A stretch of DNA of 64,000 nucleotides, from the NCBI GenBank assembly GCA_028284225.1, contig JANQSD010000004.1, positions 140,869 to 204,868 on the forward strand, in the 5' to 3' direction. Under the pieces are notes generated by a model, which did no database searches, was not told where the DNA came from, and saw only the letters and a program-made list of their open reading frames with translations. The translations under genes were made by a program, and so were the position numbers. Below, piece after piece: positions 40,158-49,973 of this stretch (its first letter is position 1; every line of letters starts with the position of its first letter). This DNA comes from Arenicellales bacterium. Its GTDB lineage: Bacteria > Pseudomonadota > Gammaproteobacteria > Arenicellales > JAHEKD01.

Positions 40158-41189
40158 ATGAACTTAAGATTAATTATTTTTACCCTGTCGAGCTTAATAT
40201 TTGCTTCGGCAAGCCATTTAAATGCAGCTCAAAATAGTTTAGCTGGACAAGATGATTGGAACAGTGACGACATGCAACAAATCTGGAGCGCCTGGAAAAA
40301 TTCCTGCACTGGACTACGAAAAAAACAACTCATAAAATGGATCAACCTTTGTAATATAGCCGATCGTATTTCACCTACAGATCCGCAAATCAAATCCTTC
40401 TTCGAAGAAAATTTCATTCTTGAACCGATCAAAAACAATGACGGCACAACAGAAGGGATTATCACGGGTTATTACGAACCTGTACTGGCAGGCAGCTTAA
40501 CAAAAGACAGTGATTACAAATATCCTGTCTATAGAAAGCCTGCAAACACAGATTTACGCTCATTAACACGTAAGCAAATTGATAGCCAGCCGGAAAAATT
40601 CAAAAATGACATTTTGCTTTGGACCAACGACCCTTATGACTTGTTCTTTCTTCATGTCCAGGGCAGCGGACGTGTGCAACTTAAAGATGGGAGTCAGAAG
40701 TCCCTGGTTTATGCCGGTAACAACGGACATAACTACACCTCCATCGGCAAAGTATTAATTAACAACGGCCAGATGTTAAAGGAAAACGTATCACTCGAAA
40801 CTTTAAAAAACTGGTTGGTCACACACCCCGGGCAGGCAACTGGGGTATTACAACAGAACAAGCGTTATATTTTCTTCGATTTGGTCGACACCCCGAAAAA
40901 TGAAAGCAGCCCACGAGGTTCATTAAATGTACCGCTTACTCCTCAGCGCAGTATTGCCATAGATCCTGAACATGTCACATTGGGTAGCCCTGTCTGGCTC
41001 GAAACCACGTTACCGAATGCTAACGGTGAACCCCAGATATTTAGACGATTAATGTTCGCCCAGGATACCGGTGCTGCGATTAAAGGCCACGTTCGTGCCG
41101 ATGTGTTTTTTGGGCGGGGAATACAAGCCGAATACCTGGCTGGTAATATGAATCAAAGCGGAAAGATGTACTTGCTTGTCCCTCGTTAG
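40158..41189 (+). CDS. mltA: Murein lytic transglycosylase A
   Basis: A 343-aa enzyme that cleaves peptidoglycan glycan strands to give 1,6-anhydro ends. The MltA domain includes ITGYYEPVLAGS and FFLHVQGSGRVQLKDG. The C-terminal 3D domain carries the catalytic aspartate region FAQDTGAAIKGHVRADVFFGRG. The N-terminus is a type I signal peptide (LIIFTLSSLIFASASHLNA). No lipobox cysteine is present, unlike E. coli MltA, so this one should be soluble in the periplasm. It diverges from the PepSY-phoPQ-like operon. Confidence 0.93.
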   Translation: MNLRLIIFTLSSLIFASASHLNAAQNSLAGQDDWNSDDMQQIWSAWKNSCTGLRKKQLIKWINLCNIADRISPTDPQIKSFFEENFILEPIKNNDGTTEGIITGYYEPVLAGSLTKDSDYKYPVYRKPANTDLRSLTRKQIDSQPEKFKNDILLWTNDPYDLFFLHVQGSGRVQLKDGSQKSLVYAGNNGHNYTSIGKVLINNGQMLKENVSLETLKNWLVTHPGQATGVLQQNKRYIFFDLVDTPKNESSPRGSLNVPLTPQRSIAIDPEHVTLGSPVWLETTLPNANGEPQIFRRLMFAQDTGAAIKGHVRADVFFGRGIQAEYLAGNMNQSGKMYLLVPR

Positions 41190-41196
41190 GTGTTCA

Positions 41197-42291
41197 TCAT
41201 TTGAGCGTATTCAAAATTTCCTGACGCCAGCCATGGGTCAATTTACCTGTTTTGTTTCTTACATAGCTAACCACTTCTTTTCGAGTCGCTAATCGGGTGG
41301 CGGGTATTTGATATTCGACTGCTTTTTGCTCTAGCTTCAGACGTAACTCCCTGACTTGTTGTTTTTGCGATTCCGGAAGTTGTTCCTGTGAAAACCAGAC
41401 CGGTTCATTGGGTTGTTTTAATCCCGCTTCAACACATGCCAACACCTCACCCAAATATCGCTTCTTAAACCGCACATCATCCATGAGCAATGATTGCAAT
41501 GTGTTTATATCCATGGGCAAAATTGTACCGACTTTGGTAATCGATTTGTCTGCCAACACCCAGTTTCTAGGCTGGTTGGTTTGTTGGGCGGTTTGCTCTC
41601 GCCAGATCAGCAGTTGCTTTACCACTTGCTGGTTTTTGCTCGGCAAACGGTGTGAAGACTTGAAGCTTTTATAGGCATTATTGGCATCAACATGGAACTG
41701 CTGCATACGCTTAAGGTCAAATGCTTGTTCTTGCTTAAACCATTGTAGCTTTTGGTTTTGTTCTAATTTTTCATTCAACGAATCATATAAAGCTTTTAAG
41801 TATCGAACGTCATTCAAACTATATTCAATCTGCTGTTTGGTTAGTGGCCGCTTAGCCCAATTGCTACGTGTTTCAGACTTTGGCAAATCTATTTTCAGCA
41901 ACTCATTTACCAAGGTCGCATAACCCATTTGTGGCACCAAATTACAGAACTCTGCAGCCAGTTGCGTATCATAAACATTTTTTATACTTGATTCGCAATA
42001 GTACCCCAGCACTTCAATATCCTGGGATGCGGAATGAATGATTTTAACTATATTCTCGTCAGTCAACACAGCTGTCAGAATCTGCGCACAATCAAATGCC
42101 ATAGGGTCAAGACAAATCTCACCTTGAGAGCAAGATAACTGCACCAGGCAAAGCTGTGGATAATAGCTTCTGTCGCGCATGAACTCTGTATCCAGGCCAA
42201 CCCAGTCTGTTTCTGTGAAGCAACTTGCAAATTCTTGCCACTGTGATATTGAAGTAATGATTTTGTATTCAGTTTTAAGTTTTTTATCCAT
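41197..42291 (-). CDS. rnd: Ribonuclease D
   Basis: A 364-aa 3'-5' exoribonuclease that trims tRNA and other small RNA ends. The DEDDy exonuclease domain has Asp34 and Glu36 (WVGLDTEFMRDRSYYPQ), then IIHSASQDIEVL and YSLNDVRYLKALY. The HRDC domain lies at about 205-285 (VVKQLLIWREQTAQQTN). The ATG at 42291 is preferred over an upstream in-frame start at 42333, which overlaps the divergent gene. It ends seven bases from mltA. Confidence 0.94.
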   Translation of the reverse strand: MDKKLKTEYKIITSISQWQEFASCFTETDWVGLDTEFMRDRSYYPQLCLVQLSCSQGEICLDPMAFDCAQILTAVLTDENIVKIIHSASQDIEVLGYYCESSIKNVYDTQLAAEFCNLVPQMGYATLVNELLKIDLPKSETRSNWAKRPLTKQQIEYSLNDVRYLKALYDSLNEKLEQNQKLQWFKQEQAFDLKRMQQFHVDANNAYKSFKSSHRLPSKNQQVVKQLLIWREQTAQQTNQPRNWVLADKSITKVGTILPMDINTLQSLLMDDVRFKKRYLGEVLACVEAGLKQPNEPVWFSQEQLPESQKQQVRELRLKLEQKAVEYQIPATRLATRKEVVSYVRNKTGKLTHGWRQEILNTLK

Positions 42292-42339
42292 GATTCGGCT
42301 ACAATTGCGGCTGGTTTTTTGCTGACAGCGCACGATTAT

Positions 42340-42870
42340 ATGCTCGTTTTTTTCGAAACATTATTCAAAATTTGCTTTTTTAAAGCCAAACCACAAGATT
42401 TACCGGCTGATCGACAGTGGGTCATTGTCTCAACGGTACTTATTATTGGGGCAACAATGGTTGCGGGAATAAACAAGGAGTCCAGCAATCAAATTCTGCT
42501 ATTTGCCTTGAGCCAGGTCGCACTTTATGCTGCAGTTATCTGGCTGCTGTTAAGAATCAAGGGTTTCCATATGCGTTGGCCCCAAACCATCACGGCTTTA
42601 TTTGGGACAAGTTTTTTATTGCAACTTGTTGCTATCCCTTTTGCGAATGATATCCCCCTGCTGCAGGATGGACAAATCGCAATTAATAACGGCCTGATGT
42701 TTATATTTTTTATCAGTTTATGGAATCTGATTATCGTCGCCTATATTTTAAAAAACGCACTAGAAAGCTCTTTTTTCGCCGCGTTTATATTGGGTTTCTT
42801 TGCTCAAGCTATTAGTTTGACACTAGCCTTAAGCTTTGTCGGGCCAACAGTTGTAGATCCAGCGCTATAA
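42340..42870 (+). CDS. Five-helix membrane protein of unknown function
   Basis: A 176-aa protein I do not recognise. About five hydrophobic helices: VIVSTVLIIGATMVAGI, LLFALSQVALYAAVIWLLL, ITALFGTSFLLQLVAIPF, LMFIFFISLWNLIIVAYIL and the C-terminal FFAAFILGFFAQAISLTLAL. The N-terminal segment (FFETLFKICFFKAKPQDLPADRQW) is amphipathic. It vaguely resembles the Yip1-type arrangement, but I see no diagnostic motif. It diverges from rnd and converges on ilvD across four bases. An in-frame TTG at 42319 is the other possible start. Confidence 0.68.
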   Translation: MLVFFETLFKICFFKAKPQDLPADRQWVIVSTVLIIGATMVAGINKESSNQILLFALSQVALYAAVIWLLLRIKGFHMRWPQTITALFGTSFLLQLVAIPFANDIPLLQDGQIAINNGLMFIFFISLWNLIIVAYILKNALESSFFAAFILGFFAQAISLTLALSFVGPTVVDPAL

Positions 42871-42874
42871 AATA

Positions 42875-44554
42875 CTATTCGTCGGTCACACAACCTTCAC
42901 TGGCCGTTTTGACGTTTTTTATATATTTATAGAGTGTTCCACGCCTGGCTTTGTATTCGGGCATTGTCCAGGCACTATGACGGCGGTTAATCTCGTCTTC
43001 GGATAAATCCACATCAAGCCGGTTATTAACTGAATCGATAACAATCATATCGCCGTTTTGTAATAATCCGATGGGTCCGCCTTCCTGCGCTTCCGGCACA
43101 ACATGACCAATAATAAAGCCATGCGACCCCCCAGAGAATCGGCCATCTGTAATCAAGGCAACATGGTCACCCAGTCCGGCCCCCATGATGGCTGAAGTCG
43201 GCGTTAACATCTCCGGCATACCCGGGCCGCCTTTTGGCCCTTCATAGCGAATCACAATCACGTCCCCTTTTTTAATTTCACCTTGCTCCAAACCTTTAAG
43301 CATATCCTCCTCAGCATCATATACTCGGGCGGAGCCTTTAAAAACCTCCCCTTCCTTGCCGGTGATTTTTGCAACGGCACCGCCAGGGGCCAAATTGCCT
43401 TTCAAAATTTGTATGTGGCTGGTTGACTTGATGGGTTGATCAAGCGGGTAAATAATTTTGGGTTCATTGCCCAGATCAGCAACACTCTCAAGATTCTCAG
43501 CTATTGTCTTGCCTGTTACCGTCATGCAATCACCATTAATCATGTTTGCTTGCAATAACATTTTCATTACCGCCGGAACGCCGCCGATATTGTGCAAATC
43601 CTCCATCACATATTTGCCGCTGGGTTTAAGGTCAGCTATATAAGGTGTTTTATCACTGACCGCCTGAAAGTCATCAATTGTCAATTCAACCCCAACTGAC
43701 CTGGCCATAGCGATTAAATGAAGCACTGCATTGGTCGACCCCCCTAAAATACTGACTATCACCATGGCATTTTCGAAGGCCTCACGGGTCATGATGTCAC
43801 GCGGCTTCAAATCCATTTTAAGTAAATTCAGAACCGCCGCTCCTGCATTTGCACATTCATCAAGTTTAAGCTGATCAGTTGCAGGCGTAGATGAACTATA
43901 TGGTAATGACATGCCCAAAGCTTCAATCGCACTGGCCATGGTATTAGCCGTATACATACCTCCACATGCACCGGCTCCAGGACAAGCATGCCTGACGATT
44001 TGCTGGCGGGTATCATCGTCAATTTTGTCGGCAATGTACTCGCCATAGCTTTGGAACGCGGATACGATATCTAAAACCTGTTTATTGGCGTGTCCCGGCT
44101 TAATCGTACCGCCGTAAACCATCAATCCCGGGCGATTTAAACGCCCCATGGCCATAATGCAGCCCGGCATATTCTTGTCACAACCAGGTATAGTAATTAC
44201 ACCGTCATACCATTGTGCACTGACTACCGTTTCAATCGAATCAGCAATAATGTCACGAGACTGCAAAGAATAACTCATCCCTTCAGTACCCATAGAGATG
44301 CCGTCACTCACACCAATGGTATTGAAACGCATACCGACCATATCGGCACTGGCCATCCCGTCTTTGACTTTAGCGGCAAGATCATTGAGGTGCATGTTAC
44401 AGGTATTACCTTCCCACCAGATACTGGCAATGCCGATCTGTGGCTTGGACATGTCCGGCTCAGTCATGCCGGTGCCGTAAAGCATAGCTTGAGAGGCACC
44501 TTGGGAGCGAGGTTGAGTAATGCGAGAACTATAGCGGTTCAATTTTTCGGACAT
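42875..44554 (-). CDS. ilvD: Dihydroxy-acid dehydratase
   Basis: A 559-aa iron-sulfur enzyme making 2-oxo acids in valine, leucine and isoleucine synthesis. Probable cluster cysteines are Cys52 ([12 protein letters not shown]), Cys124 ([11 protein letters not shown]) and Cys196 ([14 protein letters not shown]). The C-terminal [15 protein letters not shown] is conserved. The ATG at 44554 has GGAG six bases upstream; an in-frame GTG four codons earlier overlaps that site. No leader-peptide attenuator is evident in the 79 bases upstream. Confidence 0.96.
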   Translation of the reverse strand: MSEKLNRYSSRITQPRSQGASQAMLYGTGMTEPDMSKPQIGIASIWWEGNTCNMHLNDLAAKVKDGMASADMVGMRFNTIGVSDGISMGTEGMSYSLQSRDIIADSIETVVSAQWYDGVITIPGCDKNMPGCIMAMGRLNRPGLMVYGGTIKPGHANKQVLDIVSAFQSYGEYIADKIDDDTRQQIVRHACPGAGACGGMYTANTMASAIEALGMSLPYSSSTPATDQLKLDECANAGAAVLNLLKMDLKPRDIMTREAFENAMVIVSILGGSTNAVLHLIAMARSVGVELTIDDFQAVSDKTPYIADLKPSGKYVMEDLHNIGGVPAVMKMLLQANMINGDCMTVTGKTIAENLESVADLGNEPKIIYPLDQPIKSTSHIQILKGNLAPGGAVAKITGKEGEVFKGSARVYDAEEDMLKGLEQGEIKKGDVIVIRYEGPKGGPGMPEMLTPTSAIMGAGLGDHVALITDGRFSGGSHGFIIGHVVPEAQEGGPIGLLQNGDMIVIDSVNNRLDVDLSEDEINRRHSAWTMPEYKARRGTLYKYIKNVKTASEGCVTDE

Positions 44555-44633
44555 GTTAGTCTCCACTTGGGAACGGATTTAGAATAAATCGAATTTTAAC
44601 TGACATCGAATATCTGGCAAGTGCAAACAACGT

Positions 44634-45647
44634 TTAAGACGTTTCTTTAGATTTAATTAAGTCCTGTTGTTTACGTAATAATTGTTCAATCTTAGGTTTT
44701 GGAATCTGGTATTCCCAGTCGGCCCAGCGTTTATTGTACTTTTCGGCTTTTTCGTTTACAGATTCATCTGCTGAGCTGGCTATAGCTTGTAAAACAATCC
44801 ACCCCTGCTCTACATCGGTGATTAGAATTAGAATCATCAAACCATCTTTGGTTTGTAGGTTAATTGCTTTAGCATCGGTCGTTATAACAGCGTTATCTCT
44901 GAGTCTTACATCATCAAACAGTAAATTGCTGACCGACTCGACAATTTGCTGAATTTTATAAGATTCAGCGGTTTCGCCCTCGTCTAAATCAGCAAGTTCA
45001 AAATCACTTTCTTGCTGTAGCTTCACAATTTTAACCGTCTGATTCTCTTCAGAATGCAGCTCTATTTGTTTTATTTCACTCTGATTGAGTGACAGTATAG
45101 CTTTATCCAGCCATTGATAATCCGATTTGTAAAGATTCACATCACCGCTGACTAGCCAGGACTGTGGACTTTTAAATTGTCTGATAAACCAGTTTTTACC
45201 CTCGCCCGATAACGAAGTTTGTGATTTGCCAAATAAAATGTCTGCAACAGCGCCGCCATCTTGATCATTAAATATTACTCGGATCGAATCTTCATCGTCT
45301 TTTGCCAAGCCTATCTCTCCAAGTAACAATTCATTTGATGTCTTAACTTCCAATATTTCTAACTCTGCAACACCGTAAAGCAACTGCCTGATTTGCGAGA
45401 TATCAGCAGGATGATTACTTTTTGAAGCTACCTGCCATTGCTCGCCGACTTCTCTTAGCTCGACTGAACCTTCGCTTGATTCAAGTAATATACTCTTCAC
45501 GTCGACTAACCGTTGGGGTAATTCAGGAATGAATAATTCCTGTTCATCGCTGAGTCGTACAGTTAATGGCTCCCTGGCATAAAACAACACCGCAAATAGC
45601 AAGCAGCAAAATGTAAATAAAATTAATATTACTTTTTTATTTAACAC
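44634..45647 (-). CDS. DUF4340 domain protein of an ABC export operon
   Basis: A 337-aa membrane-anchored protein. One N-terminal helix (VILILFTFCCLLFAVLFY), then a large extracytoplasmic region with DUF4340-like repeats, such as LVDVKSILLESSEGSVELREVGEQWQV (first unit) and the LFGKSQTSLSGEGKNWFIRQ segment. The start is GTG. It is the last of four genes that begin with an ABC ATPase at 49037; proteins of this family are regularly encoded after GldG-like genes. Substrate unknown. Confidence 0.8.
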   Translation of the reverse strand: MLNKKVILILFTFCCLLFAVLFYAREPLTVRLSDEQELFIPELPQRLVDVKSILLESSEGSVELREVGEQWQVASKSNHPADISQIRQLLYGVAELEILEVKTSNELLLGEIGLAKDDEDSIRVIFNDQDGGAVADILFGKSQTSLSGEGKNWFIRQFKSPQSWLVSGDVNLYKSDYQWLDKAILSLNQSEIKQIELHSEENQTVKIVKLQQESDFELADLDEGETAESYKIQQIVESVSNLLFDDVRLRDNAVITTDAKAINLQTKDGLMILILITDVEQGWIVLQAIASSADESVNEKAEKYNKRWADWEYQIPKPKIEQLLRKQQDLIKSKETS

Positions 45648-45649
45648 CT

Positions 45650-47566
45650 TCAGTTGGTCCTGCGAGATTTAAGAAACAGCAAGACCAGGCCAAACAATGT
45701 TATTAACAGCGGCATAAGCGCGAGATTTACAACTTTGACCATGGATTCGAGCCGCTGAATATCTTTTTGCAGAGAATGTCGAACCTGCCTGAGCTGTTTA
45801 CGGATGGTCAATTTTTTGTTGGTAAAACTGTCTACTTCCTGCTGCTGGTCAGCACTCAGAATTGCGCTGTTACTGGTATCTTTCGCTTGTTCAAGTTGCA
45901 GTAATTTACTTTCTGTCTCCTCTAGTTCTGCAATCAACTCCTGCTCTTTTTGCAAAAAGTTTTGATCCGCTGCCTGCCTGATTTCTTCTACTAAAGTAAA
46001 TGGACGGTTGTTACTGCCCCGATTACGCACGCTGATTAAGTCCGGACTGCCTGACATCTGATCGACGAGATTGGCTAACAGTTTACCATTGCCGGCAGAT
46101 GGTATCGCGATAGTCGAACCGAGAAAATTCTGTACTTGTACCCAAAACTGATCCCGCAACAAATCGGTATCCGCTATCACTACCGCATTAATGGTTCCCT
46201 CATTGACTTGTTCGATGGTTGGAGCCTGCGAGTTCTGTGGAAGCGGATCATCGCTATTTTCATCTACGACCGGTTCGGGTTGATAATCAGGAAATGCGGT
46301 CTTAACCTTACCTGCCACTCTAGCTGCCACTATCTTGCTTGATTGACCAGGTTGATATTGCTTGAGAATTTCTTTGGGATCAGTTTGAAACCTGAGAGAT
46401 TGCGTATTAATCAACGAAGCATTGTCGGCAGTTGTAAGCAATGGTGTTAGTTCTGTTGCCGCATTCTCTGGTTTTTGCAATTCACCTGCTGATGCCATTA
46501 CAATTTCACCCAATTGTTGAAAAGCTGGATCATCAGCATTCATATTGCCCTGATTTAACATGAACCAGATTGGGTAATCGACGACTTCTGGTCGGCCCGA
46601 TGCAGCAGATTGCACACGCAAGGAATTATCTAAATCAGCAACAACGTTACCGGCATCTATCATCACGCCCCAATTTGTCAATAATGTCTCAACATAAGAT
46701 TCATCCCCGGACAAACCACCCCGCTGTGAATTTAATTGATCTGGTACTTGGGATGATTCGGCATAAGGATCAACGAACATAATCAGTTTACCGCCGCTTA
46801 ATGCATACTGATCAATAGCAAACAATGTTTGCTTAGATAATGATGAGGGGTGGATAATCAGCACTACAGAAAAGTCCTGCTCCAGTGTATCAAGTTCGGC
46901 ATCCAGGTATTCAACCTCATGCAACTCGCTTAACTGCTGTAAGCTAAACCAGGGTTGGGACGGCATGCCAAACACGGCCGCTTGCGGATCACCTTGCACC
47001 GGCAGAGTAGTCAGAATACCCACCCTGGTTTGCTGGGCTGCATTAAGCCGATAAATAAGCTGGCTCAAATCATATTCTAATTGTTGTTCACGCTCCGGCG
47101 AGAAAAACCCGATAACTTCCCGGCCATCAACTGAATTGGTACCGACCAGACCAAAATAAAAACGGTTACCGGACTGATCTATGGGCACCCCGTTGAGCCC
47201 ATTTGCAACAGCATTGTCCTCCTGCTCTGAAAAAGGTTCGGGGTCAATTTGCTCAACCTTGATTTTATCTCCCGCAAGACGTTGATATTCTCTCAACATA
47301 TCCGCTACTCGTTCGCTGTAGACACCAATGCCCGGCAGTTGGGTTGCCAGCGTTTTAGAATAAAAAAACTTTAGATTCAGCGGCTGTGATAAATCAGAAA
47401 GAATACGTTTAGTGCCGGGTGAAACGGTATAAATTTTATTCTCGGTGGTATCCAATCTAACCGTAGACAAATAGCGGTTTGATAGCATGATAACCAACAC
47501 TGTAGCCAGCAGCGCCAGCAACAACTCTGACCATCCGAAGTAAGATGCTCTTTGTTTAGCTTTCAT
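45650..47566 (-). CDS. GldG-like auxiliary component of ABC transporter
   Basis: A 638-aa protein with helices only at its ends: about residues 13-30 (LLLALLATVLVIMLSNRY) and 612-631 (LALMPLLITLFGLVLLFL). Between them lies a large extracytoplasmic ABC_transp_aux/GldG-type domain, starting RLDTTENKIYTVSPGTKRIL and including KLIMFVDPYAESS. A coiled coil near 545-600 precedes the last helix. The gene overlaps the permease stop (TAATG) and is followed by the DUF4340 gene. The role is inferred from the family. Confidence 0.85.
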   Translation of the reverse strand: MKAKQRASYFGWSELLLALLATVLVIMLSNRYLSTVRLDTTENKIYTVSPGTKRILSDLSQPLNLKFFYSKTLATQLPGIGVYSERVADMLREYQRLAGDKIKVEQIDPEPFSEQEDNAVANGLNGVPIDQSGNRFYFGLVGTNSVDGREVIGFFSPEREQQLEYDLSQLIYRLNAAQQTRVGILTTLPVQGDPQAAVFGMPSQPWFSLQQLSELHEVEYLDAELDTLEQDFSVVLIIHPSSLSKQTLFAIDQYALSGGKLIMFVDPYAESSQVPDQLNSQRGGLSGDESYVETLLTNWGVMIDAGNVVADLDNSLRVQSAASGRPEVVDYPIWFMLNQGNMNADDPAFQQLGEIVMASAGELQKPENAATELTPLLTTADNASLINTQSLRFQTDPKEILKQYQPGQSSKIVAARVAGKVKTAFPDYQPEPVVDENSDDPLPQNSQAPTIEQVNEGTINAVVIADTDLLRDQFWVQVQNFLGSTIAIPSAGNGKLLANLVDQMSGSPDLISVRNRGSNNRPFTLVEEIRQAADQNFLQKEQELIAELEETESKLLQLEQAKDTSNSAILSADQQQEVDSFTNKKLTIRKQLRQVRHSLQKDIQRLESMVKVVNLALMPLLITLFGLVLLFLKSRRTN

Positions 47567-48303
47567 TACTGTGCTTTGTTTTGTTCAATCATAATGACAT
47601 TGGCAAACAGGAAAAAAGCCGTTAATGCCGTAAAAAATACAATATTCTTCAAACTGACTACACCTTTGATCATTTGCGCTGTGTAGTGCGTCAAAAAGCT
47701 AAACGATTGCACTGTGTCGACTAACCACAATGGTGCCCAGCCTGTCACAAGGTCAGTTACCGCGTTAAAACCACTCAGCATAAATAATAAACACATTGCG
47801 ACACTTAATACAAATGCAATCACCTGGTTTCGAGTCAAACTGGACATGCAGACACTAATGGCCAGATAAGGTGCAGCCAACAAAAAACTGGCCAGATAAC
47901 TAATCGCAATCACTCCATTGTCAGGTTCGCCAAGCACATTGACGGTCACCCACAACGGAAAAGTCAAAGCCAATGCCATACCTATAAATAACCAGGTTGC
48001 CAGAAATTTCCCAATAACCACCTGCGTTGTTGTCAGCGGCATGGTTAACAGTAATTCAATAGTTCCGGTCTTTCTTTCTTCTGCCCACAAGCGCATGGCC
48101 AATGCAGGAATCAAAAATAGAAACAGCCAGGGATGGAACATAAAAAAGGAAACCAGATCGGCTTGCCCCCGACCAAAAAAATTACCAATATAAAAGGTGA
48201 ACACACTACACAGAATCAAAAAAATAACTAAAAACACATAGGCCAAAGGCGTAGAAAAATATTGTTGCAGTTCACGCCTGGCGACTGTCACTATTGCATT
48301 CAT
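47566..48303 (-). CDS. ABC-2 type transporter permease (GldF-like)
   Basis: A 245-aa membrane protein with six predicted helices. It begins NAIVTVARRELQQYFSTPLA, which matches the ABC-2/GldF family, and contains the RLWAEERKTGTIELLLTMP amphipathic segment typical of these permeases. Both ends overlap neighbours by a few bases, so the operon is translationally coupled. Partner ATPase directly upstream. Confidence 0.88.
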   Translation of the reverse strand: MNAIVTVARRELQQYFSTPLAYVFLVIFLILCSVFTFYIGNFFGRGQADLVSFFMFHPWLFLFLIPALAMRLWAEERKTGTIELLLTMPLTTTQVVIGKFLATWLFIGMALALTFPLWVTVNVLGEPDNGVIAISYLASFLLAAPYLAISVCMSSLTRNQVIAFVLSVAMCLLFMLSGFNAVTDLVTGWAPLWLVDTVQSFSFLTHYTAQMIKGVVSLKNIVFFTALTAFFLFANVIMIEQNKAQ

Positions 48304-49037
48304 CAGGTTCGATCCTGCTGTCCTTGAGTGAGGTTCAAAAAAGCTTTTTCCAGTGAATTCTGGTGAGCAAGCATTAATTCTTCCGGTCTTTTATCTGCCA
48401 ATAACTTGCCTCCCGCAATCAACAAAATTCGGTTACACACTGCATCAACCTCTTCCAGAATATGTGTCGATAAAATAATGACTTTATCTTTTGCCATTTC
48501 GCGGATTAAATTTCTGACCTCAAGTTTTTGATTCGGGTCCAAACCATCAGTAGGCTCATCCATAATCAATATTTCGGGGTCGTGCAAAATCGCTTGGGCA
48601 ATCCCCACGCGCCGTTTAAAACCTTTGGATAAATTATCAATGCGCTTGCCTAAAACCGTATGCAGCTGTATGCGGTCTATGGTCTGTTCGAGTCGATCAG
48701 CCAGTGATTTTGTACCGATTTTTCGCACCCGACCGACAAACTTCAAAAACTCAAGTACACTCATATCAGGATAAAGAGGCGCGCCTTCGGGTAAATAACC
48801 AATTTTTTCTTTGGCCAGCATAGGTTTGGTATGAATATTTATTCCGCACACTTCGACTGAGCCAGCATCAGGTAATAAGTATCCTGTCAACATACGCATG
48901 GTAGTCGTCTTACCCGCACCGTTTGGCCCCAAAAAACCGACAACATCACCTTGGTTTGCTGCAAAGCTGATATTGTCCACAACTGTACTATGTGCATAGT
49001 TTTTACTAAGCGATATAGCCTTGATAGAAATTGTCAT
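48303..49037 (-). CDS. ABC transporter ATP-binding protein (GldA-like)
   Basis: A 244-aa ATPase. Walker A is GFLGPNGAGKTTTMRMLTG (about 34-52). The signature reads LSKGFKRRVGIAQAI in place of LSGGQ, as is common in ABC-2 exporters. Walker B is ILIMDEPTDGLDP, with the switch histidine in ILSTHILEEVD. First gene of the four-gene export operon with a GldF-like permease, a GldG-like protein and a DUF4340 protein. Confidence 0.92.
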   Translation of the reverse strand: MTISIKAISLSKNYAHSTVVDNISFAANQGDVVGFLGPNGAGKTTTMRMLTGYLLPDAGSVEVCGINIHTKPMLAKEKIGYLPEGAPLYPDMSVLEFLKFVGRVRKIGTKSLADRLEQTIDRIQLHTVLGKRIDNLSKGFKRRVGIAQAILHDPEILIMDEPTDGLDPNQKLEVRNLIREMAKDKVIILSTHILEEVDAVCNRILLIAGGKLLADKRPEELMLAHQNSLEKAFLNLTQGQQDRT

Positions 49038-49110
49038 TGGTAATAATTTTTGACTTAAATCCGGGCAGGCATGAATTTTAAAAGATCATTACCTTAAGTC
49101 AATATAACCC

Positions 49111-49968
49111 TCATAAATTAAACTGAGCGCGTTGTAACAATTCCCGGGCCTGTTCGACATGCAATTGTTCAACCACATCACCGTCAACCAATACAACACC
49201 GTGCTGAGCCTCTTTATTGCTCCATGCAGAAATAATCTTTTGTGCACGTTCTATTTCTTGTTCGGTTGGGGAGAAAATTTTGTTGGCAACATCAATTTGC
49301 TTAGGGTGAATAAGTGTCTTGCCGTCAAACCCCAAATTACGTGCTTGCTCACACGATTGACTGAATCCAAGTTCATTTTCCAAGTTAGGGAATATTGCAT
49401 CAAGTATCGTCAATCCGGCGCTTCGACCATGCAAAATCAATTGAGTCAAAATCGGCAACAGCCCCAAACGCCCCGGAGTAGGATTAATTCGCATTTCCCT
49501 GGCTAAATCTTCTGCCCCTAGTAATAATGCAGCATTCCTATCGACCTGCTTGACCAATTCTGCAAGATTTAAAATTGCGTCAACTGTCTCAATCAAAAGC
49601 CATATTGGTTTGTCAAGACCAATACGGTTGAGTATATTTTTAGTTTCTATGACTTCATTTTCGCTACGAGCTTTAGGCAACAACACTGCATCAATATTCT
49701 GACCACCTTGTAACCAATCTAGATCATCAAAAAAAGCGGCACTGTTAATCGCATTGATTCTGATGACCACCTGCGCTCGATGTGTGGAGACAGCTAAATG
49801 TTCGCTTAGCGACTGTCGGGATAATGCCTTTTGATCTGCCAGGACGGCATCCTCAAGGTCGTAAATTAAAATATCGGCATCCAGTGACGGTGCTTTAGCT
49901 AAAGCCCGTTGATTATTAGCAGGAACGTAGAGGGCAGAACGCCTGGGGCCAACAGCTTGAACACTCAC
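49111..49968 (-). CDS. HpcH/HpaI aldolase or CitE-like CoA-ester lyase
   Basis: A 285-aa TIM-barrel protein of the CitE/malyl-CoA lyase family. It starts RRSALYVPANNQRALAKAPSLDAD; the arginine and LEDAV acidic residue (IYDLEDAVLADQK) are conserved. Further motifs are VIRINAINS, LLIETVDAILNLAEL, LLGAEDLAREM (metal site) and FDGKTLIHPKQID. The exact substrate (citramalyl-, malyl- or methylmalyl-CoA) cannot be told from sequence reading. The start is GTG at 49968. It overlaps no neighbour but lies five bases after the START-like gene. Confidence 0.85.
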   Translation of the reverse strand: MSVQAVGPRRSALYVPANNQRALAKAPSLDADILIYDLEDAVLADQKALSRQSLSEHLAVSTHRAQVVIRINAINSAAFFDDLDWLQGGQNIDAVLLPKARSENEVIETKNILNRIGLDKPIWLLIETVDAILNLAELVKQVDRNAALLLGAEDLAREMRINPTPGRLGLLPILTQLILHGRSAGLTILDAIFPNLENELGFSQSCEQARNLGFDGKTLIHPKQIDVANKIFSPTEQEIERAQKIISAWSNKEAQHGVVLVDGDVVEQLHVEQARELLQRAQFNL

Positions 49969-49973
49969 AGAGT

